Assembly: GCA_002366835.1 (NCBI GenBank)
Contig: DFBZ01000135.1
Span: forward strand, 1-29,394
Direction of reading: 5' to 3'
Length of the DNA: 29,394 bases
Origin: Gammaproteobacteria bacterium UBA3067
GTDB taxonomy: Bacteria; Pseudomonadota; Gammaproteobacteria; Pseudomonadales; UBA3067
The notes beneath the pieces were generated by a model that did not search any database, had not been told where the DNA came from, and saw only the letters and a program-made list of their open reading frames with translations. Position numbers and translations under genes: made by a program. Of this stretch, positions 1 to 9,061 are shown piece by piece (position 1 is the first letter of the stretch; each line of letters opens with the position of its first letter).

Positions 1-51
1 CTGGACAGGCAGTTTGCGCTTATTCAAACGCTTATGTATAGGGAAGAATGA
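1..51 (+). CDS. Possible C-terminal end of a truncated gene
   Basis: Frame 1 is open from the first base and ends in TGA at 49-51. It gives a 16-residue tail, LDRQFALIQTLMYREE, with an ordinary amphipathic composition. The window edge cuts off the rest. The fragment is too short to assign a family, and an open frame of this length can occur by chance. The 258 bp that follow, up to the czc cluster, show no convincing gene, so a gene ending here is plausible but unproven. Confidence 0.3.
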   Translation: MDRQFALIQTLMYREE

Positions 52-309
52 GGGAGTAATTGATGGGAATTAACGCCATATGAAACTCACGTTTTTTCTG
101 GAATCATTCTCTGCGTGCTTCCTAAAACCTGAAGCGATGGTGCTTATCTAAGAAGGTCCGTTTTATAACAGTCTGATAAGCGTTTCATGCTGTGGTTCCG
201 AGCGATATTCGAGTCTATTTCAGGCTCATTTCATACTGAATAAGCCCCCCTAGTTTCTTAATGTGGATTGCGTTATCGTTGGAGGTACGCCACCAAATAG
301 GGAAAAAAT

Positions 310-756
310 TTGTTCTTTCCGGTTGAACCTCTTCACTTAAGCAACTTTCGAAAAGCGCGGGCCACCCACCCGTGGCGGGTGTGGTTGCTGCTGTGTTTTC
401 TGATGGTGCAGTCGGTGTTTGCAGTGATGGACCACCACCCGGTACTTGAATCATCCTCCCAGCACTTTGCGCGGCATCTTTCAGGTATGGATCATCATGG
501 GGTTCATCACCATAGAGAGAACCCTGGTTTTACCGAGATTGATTTTGCCATGATGGATTTTGATATTGGCAGCTCTCAGGATATAGAGGATGAAGAGCAT
601 GCTTGTGATAGTCATTTTCATGGCATTAAGCTAGTGGCGCTGCCATTTTCTGCTTTAGCAGTAGAAATAATCCCCTCTACCCACGAACGGTCTGACTTGG
701 CCACCAGTGTGCGCTCTGCATTTCCTCCCCCTCTTTACCGTCCCCCCATCGTTTGA
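310..756 (+). CDS. Small His-rich exported protein at the head of the czc operon (CzcI-like)
   Basis: The protein has 148 residues from a TTG start, with an in-frame stop at 298-300 just upstream. A basic stretch (RKARATHPWR) is followed by a hydrophobic segment, WLLLCFLMVQSVFA, that looks like a signal peptide or membrane anchor. The exported part has His clusters (MDHH, HHGVHHH) and acidic residues, then ends in a Pro-rich tail. His-rich small proteins of this type (CzcI and relatives) often precede czcCBA and are thought to bind metal or modulate the pump. The czcC start lies 73 bp downstream on the same strand. The start codon is uncertain because no strong Shine-Dalgarno lies close to TTG 310; a start inside the hydrophobic segment would destroy the signal. 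The CzcI label rests on position and His content, not on a clear motif. Confidence 0.6.
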   Translation: MFFPVEPLHLSNFRKARATHPWRVWLLLCFLMVQSVFAVMDHHPVLESSSQHFARHLSGMDHHGVHHHRENPGFTEIDFAMMDFDIGSSQDIEDEEHACDSHFHGIKLVALPFSALAVEIIPSTHERSDLATSVRSAFPPPLYRPPIV

Positions 757-829
757 CCCCAGTCTTTCTAGCCTGAACCCTTACAGGGCTCACTACTTAG
801 TTTTAAATTTTTATTCAGGAGACTCTTTT

Positions 830-2167
830 ATGAGCCGTCCCTTATTTTTGTCGCGTGGCAAAAAACGCTATCTACCGTTGCGTGCTTTGGCAGCGTTTTG
901 CCTGTTATTTGTTTTTACTTCGGTTTCCTTTGCGGATGCTGAGCATTCTACTGTTTCGTCGCCGATTAGAACGCTGACCTTAGCGCAGGCGATTTCTCTA
1001 AGTCTTGATCATCACCCTTCACTTCAGGTGTATACCTTGCGCGAATCCGTATTAAAGGCGGATGTCGAAACCGCCAAGTTGCGGCCAGCTTTATCCGCAG
1101 GTTTGGAGATGGGAAACGTGCTGGGTACGGGGCCTTTTGAAGGTCTTGATGCCGCCGAGATGACGTTTTCTCTCTCATCGGTGCTTGAGTTGGGAGATAA
1201 GCGCAAGGCGCGTCAGTCCGTTGTCAGTGAGCGCTTCGATCACCTTGATGCACAACGGCGTATTGATGCACTGGAACTGCTTGGAACAGTCGCCCGTCAT
1301 TATATTGATTTACTGGTGGTGGAGTCTGAGTTGGTGCTGGCAAAGGATGCCGTAATGCTGGCCCAAGCAAGTGTCAAAGCTGTGCGACAGCGAGTGAGAG
1401 CGGGCGCAAGCCCTGAGGCTGAGCTGCTAAAAGCGCGTGCCACCTTGGCTCAAACAAGGCTCAATGCGGCACAAAAGCAAAGCGAGAAAAAGCAGCTGCG
1501 GGTTGCCTTATCCCTGCATTGGGGGGTGACTAAGCCGGACTTTGAGCGCGTTGCCGGTTCGCTTTTCGAGGTGGGTACGCCGGGTGATCTGGAAAGTTTC
1601 TATCAGCGCGCTTTGAAAAACCCCTCGATGCTGGAGTTGGTGACAGAAAAACGTTTGCGCAATGCTGAATTGCGCCTAGCCCGCTCAGCATCGCACCGAG
1701 ATATACGCTGGTCTGTGGGGGCGCGTCGGTTTCAGGAGCCAGGAGAAGCTGCTTTGGTCGCGGGTGTGAGCGTGCCGCTTTTTGCTGGGCAGCGTAACCA
1801 AGCGGCTGTTCGCGCAGCAGAAATGAAGCGTGATGAAGTGAGCCTTCACCAGGAGCACGCCAGTCATCAACTCTACGCCCAATTATTTGATGCCTTCGTG
1901 CAACGCAAAGCCGCCATTGAAGCAAAGCAGACCCTAGAAACACAGGTGATTCCACTACTGGAGCAAGCGGTGGAAGCAACCGGACAGTCCTATGAAAGAG
2001 GGCGGTATAGCTATTTGGAATGGGCGGCTGGACAGCAGGATTTGTTAGCTGCGCGGCAATCACTGATTCAGCTTGCTGCGTCAGCACATTTTTACCAAGT
2101 TGAAATTGAACAGTTAACCGCCGAGCCCCTGGAGGCCCGCGAAGATCTTTTAAAGATTAAGGAATAA
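830..2167 (+). CDS. czcC: CzcC-type outer membrane efflux protein (TolC/OEP family)
   Basis: This is the outer-membrane channel of a tripartite heavy-metal efflux pump, 445 residues long, usual for CzcC. I place the start at ATG 830 because CAGGAGA lies at 816-822 and a signal peptide follows (basic RGKKR, hydrophobic LAAFCLLFVFTSVSFA, cleavage near ADA). The frame is open further upstream, but that extension overlaps the preceding gene and is unlikely to be translated. The mature part begins with LTLAQAISLSLDHHPSLQ, typical of outer membrane efflux proteins, and shows long Ala/Leu/Gln-rich helices in two related halves (for example LLKARATLAQTRLNAAQKQ and EQAVEATGQSYERGRYSYLE). The stop is 3 bp before czcB, so the two genes are almost certainly co-transcribed and translationally coupled. 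Confidence 0.9.
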   Translation: MSRPLFLSRGKKRYLPLRALAAFCLLFVFTSVSFADAEHSTVSSPIRTLTLAQAISLSLDHHPSLQVYTLRESVLKADVETAKLRPALSAGLEMGNVLGTGPFEGLDAAEMTFSLSSVLELGDKRKARQSVVSERFDHLDAQRRIDALELLGTVARHYIDLLVVESELVLAKDAVMLAQASVKAVRQRVRAGASPEAELLKARATLAQTRLNAAQKQSEKKQLRVALSLHWGVTKPDFERVAGSLFEVGTPGDLESFYQRALKNPSMLELVTEKRLRNAELRLARSASHRDIRWSVGARRFQEPGEAALVAGVSVPLFAGQRNQAAVRAAEMKRDEVSLHQEHASHQLYAQLFDAFVQRKAAIEAKQTLETQVIPLLEQAVEATGQSYERGRYSYLEWAAGQQDLLAARQSLIQLAASAHFYQVEIEQLTAEPLEAREDLLKIKE

Positions 2168-2170
2168 ATA

Positions 2171-3433
2171 ATGAACATGACATCAAGTTTAAAATACTTT
2201 TTTTTACTAAGCCTGGCGCTAGTAGTCTCTATTTCCACTGCGCTTCTTTCTCACAGTGTCGCGGCTGAAACAAGCAGTGGCTATGAAGATGAACACGAAG
2301 GTCATGCTGAAGAAGTCCGCAAAGGCCCACATCGGGGGCGCTTATTAGCAAAGGGTGATTTTGAAGTAGAACTAGCAATTTTCGAGAAGGGTATGCCCCC
2401 TGAGTATCGCGCTTGGGCGACAGTAGGTGGAGAAATCATTGCGCCAGCAGACTGGAGCCTGAGTGTTACGTTAATGCGCTTGGGTGGCAAAGTGGATGAC
2501 TTTTCCTTTTCAGCCCGCGAAGATTATTTGCTCGGCGCAGGTGTAGTGGAAGAGCCGCATTCCTTTGATGTAGCCGTTGAAGCGGTTTACCAGGGGCAGA
2601 AATATGCCTGGAGTTTCCCTTCCCACGAAGGTCGCTTGGAAATAAGCACAGAGATCGCCGAGAAAGCCGGCGTTCGTAGTGATGTTGCCCGCGCAGGCAG
2701 CATGAAGCAGATGAGCCATCTCTATGGCCGCCTAATTGCAGACCCTCAAAATATCAGCCTGGTGCAGGCGCGTTTTCCCGGCTTGATCCGTAAGATCAAT
2801 GTTAGCGTTGGTGACGAGGTGAAAGCTGGCCAGGTGGTGGCGGAAGTCGAGGCCAACGAAAGTTTAAAACGTTATCCCTTGCGAGCGCCCATCAGCGGCA
2901 CAGTGACGCAACGTTTTCTTAATCCCGGTGAATTGGCGGCTGAAGGCCCCTTAATGACCATTGTTAATCACCAGCAAGTTTGGCTGGAGCTTAATCTTTT
3001 CCCAGCGGATGTGCGGCGGGTAAAAGTTGGCCAAGCGGTGGAGGTGAAACTCGGAGACACCTTGGTAGCAGGGAAAATTGATCATGTGAATCTCGGCTCA
3101 GGCAGTGCTTTAGCAGCGACCGCTCGGGTGGTACTCGACAATAAAGAACAGCGCTGGCCCCTTGGTCTTATGGTGGGTGCCGATGTAGTGGTAGGTGTGG
3201 TGAATGCCCCGCTTGTGGTGGCCAACAGCGCTCTGCAAAACTTTCGTGATTGGACGGTGGCTTTTATTCAAGTGGGGAATACCTATGAAATCAGGCCACT
3301 GACTCTGGGTCGTACCGATGGAGAAGTAACGGAGGTTCTGGAGGGTTTAAACCTGGGTGACCGTTATGTCGTTGAAAATAGCTATCTGTTGAAGGCCGAC
3401 TTGGAGAAATCCGGCGCCTCACATGATCACTAA
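2171..3433 (+). CDS. czcB: CzcB-type periplasmic adaptor (membrane fusion protein)
   Basis: The 420-residue adaptor links the inner-membrane CzcA to the outer-membrane CzcC. It starts with a hydrophobic export signal (about residues 8-31, LKYFFLLSLALVVSISTALL). A His/Glu-rich stretch follows (YEDEHEGHAEEVRKGPHRG, about 38-56), common in CzcB proteins and a likely metal-binding segment. The barrel-sandwich (lipoyl-like) half motifs are visible in GLIRKINVSVGDEVKAGQVV and RYPLRAPISGTVTQRFLNPG, separated by only a short linker, as expected for the CzcB/CusB branch, which has a short or absent hairpin. The C-terminus ends in SGASHDH, another possible metal ligand. The gene sits 3 bp after czcC and 24 bp before czcA. 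GGAG at 3448-3451 serves the next gene. Confidence 0.92.
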   Translation: MNMTSSLKYFFLLSLALVVSISTALLSHSVAAETSSGYEDEHEGHAEEVRKGPHRGRLLAKGDFEVELAIFEKGMPPEYRAWATVGGEIIAPADWSLSVTLMRLGGKVDDFSFSAREDYLLGAGVVEEPHSFDVAVEAVYQGQKYAWSFPSHEGRLEISTEIAEKAGVRSDVARAGSMKQMSHLYGRLIADPQNISLVQARFPGLIRKINVSVGDEVKAGQVVAEVEANESLKRYPLRAPISGTVTQRFLNPGELAAEGPLMTIVNHQQVWLELNLFPADVRRVKVGQAVEVKLGDTLVAGKIDHVNLGSGSALAATARVVLDNKEQRWPLGLMVGADVVVGVVNAPLVVANSALQNFRDWTVAFIQVGNTYEIRPLTLGRTDGEVTEVLEGLNLGDRYVVENSYLLKADLEKSGASHDH

Positions 3434-3457
3434 CACCTACATCAATGTGGAGACGAC

Positions 3458-6400
3458 ATGATTAAGCAAATTCTTCAATTTTCAATTAACCGACGCTGGC
3501 TGGTGCTGTCACTAATGGCGGTATTAATTGCCATTGGTGCTTGGAGCTATCAGCAATTACCCATTGATGCCGTACCAGACATCACCAATGTGCAAGTGCA
3601 GATCAATACCGAGGCCCCAGGCTACTCCCCTTTGGAAGCAGAGCAGCGCATTTCCTTTATTGTGGAAAATGCCCTCGCCGGTCTGCCAAATCTGGATTAC
3701 ACCCGATCGCTGTCTCGTTATGGTCTTTCCCAGGTGACGGTGGTGTTTGAAGAGGGCACGGATATCTATTTTGCCCGCAATCTCGTGAGTCAGCGGCTTG
3801 GGCAGATAAAAAGCCAACTGCCCAGCGGGCTTGAGCCGGAAATGGGACCCATTGCTACGGGACTGGGTGAAGTATTTATGTATTCCCTGTCAGCACAAGC
3901 TGGGGCCATGCAGGAGGATGGCTCGCCCTATGATGCCACCGCCCTGCGGGAAATTCAGGACTGGATTATCAAACCCCAGCTTTTGCTGGTGAAAGGTGTG
4001 ACGGAAATTAACACCATTGGCGGTTATGCCAAGCAGTACCATATTACGCCCGACCCGATAAAGTTACTGCAATATCAGGTTTCCCTCGAAGACGTAGTGG
4101 ACGCCCTGCAGCGCAACAATCAAAACCGCGGGGCTGGGTATGTAGAGCACAATGGCCAACAACTGTTGATTCGCTCCTCTGCCCAACTGCGTAATATTGC
4201 GGATATCAAACAAGTGACGGTGACCCATCACGCGGGTTTTCCTGTTCCTCTTAGTGAAGTGGCGGAAGTGGCCCTTGGAAAGGAGCTGCGTACCGGTGCC
4301 GCGACCCGTGATGGCGAGGAAACCGTTCTCGGCACGGCCTTTATGTTGGTGGGAGAAAACGCCCGCACCGTGGCAAAAGCGGTAGCGGAGAAACTCGAAA
4401 GTGTGAATAAAACCCTGCCAGCAGGGGTGGTCGCCGAGGCTGTTTATAACCGTACTACCCTCGTAGATAAAACCATTCATACCGTCGCAACCAACCTGCT
4501 GGAAGGCGCGCTATTGGTGGTGGCAGTACTTTTCTTCCTGTTAGGAAATGTACGCGCTGCTTTGATCACTGCCATGGTGATTCCCCTCTCCATGCTGGCG
4601 ACCATAACAGGCATGGTGCAAGTGGGCGTTTCCGCCAACCTGATGAGTTTAGGGGCGTTGGACTTTGGTTTGATCGTGGATGGCGCGGTGATTATTGTGG
4701 AAAACACCGTGCGTAGACTGAGCGAAGCGCAGTCCCAACAGAAGGGACGAACGCTTGATCTCAAAGAGCGCCTGGCGGTGGTTTACGAGGCCACTAACGA
4801 AGTGATTCGGCCCAGTCTCTTTGGTATCGGGATTATCACCGTCGTGTATCTGCCCTTATTTACCCTTGCCGGGGTGGAAGGGAAAATGTTTCATCCCATG
4901 GCAGCCACCGTGGTGATGGCTCTGGTGGCTGCATCGGTGCTGTCCTTAACTCTAGTGCCTGCTGCCATAGCTATTTTTATGAAGGGTAAAATCAGCGAGA
5001 AAGAGAGTTTTGTTATTCGCGGCGCGAAAAATATCTATCGAGGCCTACTGGGTTTCGCTCTGAAATTGCGCTGGCTTATGGTGAGTGTCGCCACGCTGCT
5101 GGTGGTGGTGAGTGCTTGGCTGGCCACTACGCTAGGCTCGGAATTTATTCCGCAGCTCGACGAAGGGGATATTGCCCTGCACGCATTGCGTATCCCTGGC
5201 ACCGGTCTGGATCAAGCCGTATCCATGCAGAGCATTCTGGAGCAGCGGCTGAAAGAATTTCCTCAAGTGGACAAGGTGTTCGCCAAAATCGGTACAGCAG
5301 AAGTGGCCACCGACCCCATGCCACCCAGTGTGGCGGATAACTTTGTCATCTTGAAACCGCGCAGTGAATGGCCAGATCCGAAGATGTCAAAGCAAGCACT
5401 GGTTGATGAAATGGTAAGCGCTGTAACGAAGTTACCCGGCAATAACTACGAATTCACCCAGCCGATTCAAATGCGCTTTAATGAATTAGTTTCCGGCGTA
5501 CGTTCAGATTTGGGTGTAAAAGTGTTTGGTGATGACCTAGAGCAACTGCTGGAATCAGGGGAAGAAATTCTTCATGTGCTGGAAGAATTGGATGGGGTCG
5601 CCGATGCCCGCCTTGAGCAGGTGAGCGGCCTACCTATGTTATCGGTGCAACCTAAACGCGCAGCCTTGGCGCGTTACGGCCTGGATGCCGGAGCACTACA
5701 AGACTGGCTTGCCACCGCTATCGGCGGGCAATCCGCAGGTTTGATTTTCGAAGGAGATAGGCGCTTCGATATGGTAGTGCGCCTGCCAGAAGTACAGCGT
5801 ACTAACCTGCATGCACTGGCGAGTTTGCCGATCCCCTTGGCAAATGGCGCTTACGTGCCACTCTCGGAAGTGGCGGATCTGGAGCTGGCACCAGGGCCAA
5901 ACCAGATCAGCCGAGAAAGCGGCAAGCGTCGCGTGGTCGTCACCGCCAATGTGCGTGGCCGGGACTTGGGTTCCTTTGTGGCCGAAGCACAGCAACGCAT
6001 CGCTGAGGACGTAGAGCTGCCTGCAGGGTATTGGCTGGATTATGGCGGCACCTTCGAGCAGCTGGAATCTGCCAGTAAGCGTTTATCTCTTGTGGTGCCC
6101 GCCACCTTGCTGGTGATATTGGGTCTTTTGCTTATGATGTTTGGCACCCTGAGGGACGCTCTGATTATTTTTAGCGGGGTGCCACTGGCATTAACAGGTG
6201 GCGTATTCGCGTTATGGATAAGGGATCTTCCCCTGTCCATTTCTGCCGGGGTGGGCTTTATCGCCTTATCGGGTATTGCGGTGCTGAATGGCTTAGTGAT
6301 GCTGACCTTTATCCGCCAATTGTGGCATGAGCAAGGCAACCTTGAGCAGGCCATTATCGAGGGCGCACTGATTCGCCTTCGACCGGTTCTGATGACGGCA

Positions 6401-6574
6401 ATGGTGGCCAGTTTGGGTTTTATTCCCATGGCGCTGAACACCGGTATCGGAGCGGAAGTGCAGCGACCACTGGCAACGGTGGTAATAGGGGGTATCGTTT
6501 CCTCCACCCTGCTGACCCTATTGGTTCTACCCGCCCTCTACCGCATTGTACACGGACGACAGAATATAGATTAA
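3458..6574 (+). CDS. czcA: CzcA-type heavy-metal efflux RND transporter
   Basis: This 1038-residue inner-membrane proton/cation antiporter is full length for the HME-RND family. The first transmembrane helix is near residues 13-30, and the periplasmic start QLPIDAVPDITNVQVQINTE is typical. In transmembrane helix 4 the motif DFGLIVDGAVIIVEN places Asp402, Asp408 and Glu415 at the same numbers reported as essential in Cupriavidus metallidurans CzcA. This signature marks the divalent-cation (Zn/Co/Cd) group rather than the Cu/Ag (CusA) group. A second large periplasmic loop (about 560-860) and the second helix bundle (about 865-1030, with GVGFIALSGIAVLNGLVML) are intact. It is the last pump gene of the operon. 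The exact metal cannot be fixed from sequence. No metal-responsive regulator gene is seen in the window. Confidence 0.95.
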   Translation: MIKQILQFSINRRWLVLSLMAVLIAIGAWSYQQLPIDAVPDITNVQVQINTEAPGYSPLEAEQRISFIVENALAGLPNLDYTRSLSRYGLSQVTVVFEEGTDIYFARNLVSQRLGQIKSQLPSGLEPEMGPIATGLGEVFMYSLSAQAGAMQEDGSPYDATALREIQDWIIKPQLLLVKGVTEINTIGGYAKQYHITPDPIKLLQYQVSLEDVVDALQRNNQNRGAGYVEHNGQQLLIRSSAQLRNIADIKQVTVTHHAGFPVPLSEVAEVALGKELRTGAATRDGEETVLGTAFMLVGENARTVAKAVAEKLESVNKTLPAGVVAEAVYNRTTLVDKTIHTVATNLLEGALLVVAVLFFLLGNVRAALITAMVIPLSMLATITGMVQVGVSANLMSLGALDFGLIVDGAVIIVENTVRRLSEAQSQQKGRTLDLKERLAVVYEATNEVIRPSLFGIGIITVVYLPLFTLAGVEGKMFHPMAATVVMALVAASVLSLTLVPAAIAIFMKGKISEKESFVIRGAKNIYRGLLGFALKLRWLMVSVATLLVVVSAWLATTLGSEFIPQLDEGDIALHALRIPGTGLDQAVSMQSILEQRLKEFPQVDKVFAKIGTAEVATDPMPPSVADNFVILKPRSEWPDPKMSKQALVDEMVSAVTKLPGNNYEFTQPIQMRFNELVSGVRSDLGVKVFGDDLEQLLESGEEILHVLEELDGVADARLEQVSGLPMLSVQPKRAALARYGLDAGALQDWLATAIGGQSAGLIFEGDRRFDMVVRLPEVQRTNLHALASLPIPLANGAYVPLSEVADLELAPGPNQISRESGKRRVVVTANVRGRDLGSFVAEAQQRIAEDVELPAGYWLDYGGTFEQLESASKRLSLVVPATLLVILGLLLMMFGTLRDALIIFSGVPLALTGGVFALWIRDLPLSISAGVGFIALSGIAVLNGLVMLTFIRQLWHEQGNLEQAIIEGALIRLRPVLMTAMVASLGFIPMALNTGIGAEVQRPLATVVIGGIVSSTLLTLLVLPALYRIVHGRQNID

Positions 6575-6713
6575 GCCAGTCGGGCAAATTGCCTTGCTAA
6601 AAAAATACGATAAACTTATGCTCGGGAAAGCCTCCCGTAAAGGGCTTGTTACCGGGCTTATAAGTTGAAATAAAAATACGTTCTAAACGATATCGTGTGA
6701 AAGGAATATTGAA

Positions 6714-6986
6714 ATGAAAGACATGAAAGATATCAAAGAAAGCATTGAAAAGTTGACGGAAGACCTAAAGCGGGAAAGAGATGAAATTCAACTCAAACTG
6801 CATTTGGGAAAAGAAGAACTTGAAGATGAGTGGGAAGAGCTGGAAAAAAAAATGCAGCAGCTGGAAGTAAAAGCCAAGGGTGTTCAGGGGGCTGCGGTTG
6901 ACGCCAGCGAAGACATTATCAGTGCGGCAAGGCTGCTCGGTGATGAATTAAAGAAAGGCTATAACAAAGTACGTAAAAAACTTTAG
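6714..6986 (+). CDS. Small highly charged coiled-coil protein, function unknown
   Basis: The protein has 90 residues and no signal peptide or membrane segment. AAGGA precedes ATG 6714 at suitable distance. Residues 1-55 are almost all Lys, Glu, Asp, Leu and Gln with heptad-like spacing (IEKLTEDLKRERDEIQLKL, EDEWEELEKKMQQLEVKA), predicting a long coiled coil. A less charged linker (VQGAAVDASEDIISAA) and a basic tail (KKGYNKVRKKL) follow. There is no cysteine or histidine, so direct metal binding is unlikely. It lies 139 bp after czcA on the same strand and is followed by a hairpin terminator. It could be a stress or envelope-associated helical protein. I do not recognise the family. Confidence 0.75.
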   Translation: MKDMKDIKESIEKLTEDLKRERDEIQLKLHLGKEELEDEWEELEKKMQQLEVKAKGVQGAAVDASEDIISAARLLGDELKKGYNKVRKKL

Positions 6987-6995
6987 AAAAAACAC

Positions 6996-7027
6996 AGGCC
7001 GCACTGGATGATTGTCCAGTGCGGCCT
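6996..7027 (-). terminator. Intrinsic terminator between convergent genes
   Basis: A perfect 13-bp stem (AGGCCGCACTGGA / TCCAGTGCGGCCT) encloses a 6-nt loop, TGATTG. On the minus strand it is followed by GTGTTTTTTC, a proper U tract, and it lies just past the stop of the lipoprotein gene at 7034. On the plus strand it lies 9 bp past the coiled-coil gene but is followed only by TCATGTTT. It is therefore best for the minus strand and probably works in both directions. Confidence 0.85.
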
Positions 7028-7033
7028 TCATGT

Positions 7034-9061
7034 TTATGGCACTATTTTTACTATTTCGTTAGAAAGCTGGCTGGTGAGGCCATTAGTATCAATGGTCACC
7101 CCAGCTAAGTAATAGCTCTTCCCTTTTTCCAAGCCTTCAATGCTTAAGCTAGTGGGTACGTTTCCACTGCCATCATCTGTGACAACCAATGACGTTGCCC
7201 CCGCGTAAGGCTGATCCTGACTTTCGCGATAATAAATCGTGTACTGCTTTATTTCACTGGAAGCCAAGGCAGTGCCATCTTCGCGCTCAGTCGGTGCTGA
7301 CCAGTTCACATTGATCATACCAATTTGTGCAGCGGATTCAGCAAAAATTGCTTTAACACTAATATCGTCACTCATCGCGATACCGCACTCTGAAGAAGTG
7401 CTGTTATTGCAACTTAATTCCCAGTGATCAAATTCGTATCCTGCTGCAGGCGTCGTCATCAGCGTTAGGCTTGTGCCTTGTAATAGTTTATGAGTGCATG
7501 TGGTACTGATACAAGTGATGCTATCTGATATATTTTGCACCGTGCCGTTGCCAATAACATTTATACTAAGGGAAAAATATACAGGCTTTTGTTTGAATAC
7601 AGCGGTCACCGATAAGTTACTGTTCATGGTAAGCGAGCAGCTAGGGGCAGTGCTGCCAATACACTGAACTTCCCAGTGATCAAATTCAAAACCCTCAGAG
7701 GGAAGCGCGCTGAGTACCAGATTACTTCCTTCTTCAAACATTTTTACGCAGCTACCACCGTTACAGTTAATATTATTGTCTGCATTTTTTACTGTTCCAG
7801 ATCCTGAAAGACCAATATTTAGAGAATAATAGGTGGGTTCCACTACCACTATCTCTTTAAAAATGGCAGTAACTTGAGAATTCGCATTAATGTTTAAAAC
7901 GCAAGTGTTGGAAGTATTAGCCGAGCAGGAACCTTCCCAGCGATCAAATTCGTAGCCTTGCAGTGCTGTAGCCGTTAGCGATAGTGAAATGTTTTCAACA
8001 AGATCGTATGTACATAAAGAAAGTTCGCAATAAATACTGTTATCGGAGTTGCTCACACTGCCACCTCCACTAACTCCAAGGTTAAGGGAATATTGCATGG
8101 GGGGTTCTTCGCCGCCATCTTCTTCAGCACTAAAGTAGTCCACCACGGAGGTTCTTTGCATGAGCGTATCGGGAACATTAGAGCTGGCAGCGAGTTTGAC
8201 TTCTGAAGCAGAGATCACCCCTTCGCCTTCTTCCAGAACACCCTGTTGTTGGGTTAAATCATTCAATACTTCTTCGACAGCCTTATAGTTTGGAGACTCT
8301 CCGATATTCAGAAATGAAGCATCAATAATAGCGGCAATAATTTCTTCATCAGTAGCAAGATGAAGTGTTTCAGCATCACCAGTAAGATCAACAGGTGTTA
8401 GTTTGTGAACGGGTGTCTCTAAGGAGAATAACTGGGCTACCTGGTTTCCCGCAGCGTCTACACTACTCCAAGTAAAACCATCCGAAGAGGCTTCAACCTG
8501 AGCAACTACCATATGCCTTAATGGTGAAAAGTGCGCCGGCATGAATTCTTCATGGCCTTCCAGTTTGACGACATTGCGTAATAGAAAATCACTTGTTAAC
8601 GGGAAGGAATCGCCAAACTGCATGCTTTCACCATTGATTATCCCGCAACCGGAAAATGCATCGCAAGTCATCATTGTAGGGCTTAATTCTGAGTTGCTGG
8701 CGGTAAGCTCTAGGTATAATAAACGACGAGCATGCTTTCTGGGGATTCTTACAGAAAACTCACCATTAGCATCGGTATGAGCGGTGGCGAGCAATTCACT
8801 ATTTATCTTCCCATGTTTTACGGTGTATACGGAAACATTAGCATTCTCGATCACGCCCTTTATTGCTTTTCCAGAGAGAACCACGCTGCCAAGGTTTTGG
8901 AGTGTATCCCCGGAATTGGTGTTTAATATTTCTTCTGATACCTCACCTAATATTTCTTCTGACTTCTCATTTATAGTTTGTTCACCGCAGCCTGTGATAA
9001 TGAAAGCAAACAGCAAGGTTGTTACTACGTTTTTTAAGGTGCATTTCGATTTCTTAAACAT
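7034..9061 (-). CDS. Large lipoprotein with three Cys-rich InlB-like repeats and a C-terminal Fn3-like domain
   Basis: The protein has 675 residues. The N-terminus is a lipoprotein signal: basic start, hydrophobic VVTTLLFAFIITGC, lipobox ending at Cys25. Asp is absent at +2 (Gly), so outer-membrane sorting is likely. Residues about 60-110 look like a carboxypeptidase-regulatory or SdrD B-like beta domain (LSGKAIKGVIENANVSVYT, then TDANGEFSVRI). Residues 322-401, 411-490 and 495-574 are three tandem repeats of about 80 residues. Each has YSLN-like start, G-GTV, two Cys pairs, the motif GYEFDxWE and a T/K-AIFK-type end, matching divergent InlB B-repeat modules. Residues 575-675 resemble fibronectin type III (INVNWSAPT, YTIYYRES, YYLAGVTIDTNG). 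GAGG lies 11 bp before the ATG. It stands alone, with 432 bp upstream. A surface adhesion or binding role is inferred only. Confidence 0.8.
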   Translation of the reverse strand: MFKKSKCTLKNVVTTLLFAFIITGCGEQTINEKSEEILGEVSEEILNTNSGDTLQNLGSVVLSGKAIKGVIENANVSVYTVKHGKINSELLATAHTDANGEFSVRIPRKHARRLLYLELTASNSELSPTMMTCDAFSGCGIINGESMQFGDSFPLTSDFLLRNVVKLEGHEEFMPAHFSPLRHMVVAQVEASSDGFTWSSVDAAGNQVAQLFSLETPVHKLTPVDLTGDAETLHLATDEEIIAAIIDASFLNIGESPNYKAVEEVLNDLTQQQGVLEEGEGVISASEVKLAASSNVPDTLMQRTSVVDYFSAEEDGGEEPPMQYSLNLGVSGGGSVSNSDNSIYCELSLCTYDLVENISLSLTATALQGYEFDRWEGSCSANTSNTCVLNINANSQVTAIFKEIVVVEPTYYSLNIGLSGSGTVKNADNNINCNGGSCVKMFEEGSNLVLSALPSEGFEFDHWEVQCIGSTAPSCSLTMNSNLSVTAVFKQKPVYFSLSINVIGNGTVQNISDSITCISTTCTHKLLQGTSLTLMTTPAAGYEFDHWELSCNNSTSSECGIAMSDDISVKAIFAESAAQIGMINVNWSAPTEREDGTALASSEIKQYTIYYRESQDQPYAGATSLVVTDDGSGNVPTSLSIEGLEKGKSYYLAGVTIDTNGLTSQLSNEIVKIVP

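Noticed and set aside
707..829. Upstream extension of the czcC reading frame
   Set aside because: It overlaps the preceding gene and lacks a ribosome site, while ATG 830 has a good one and a proper signal peptide behind it.
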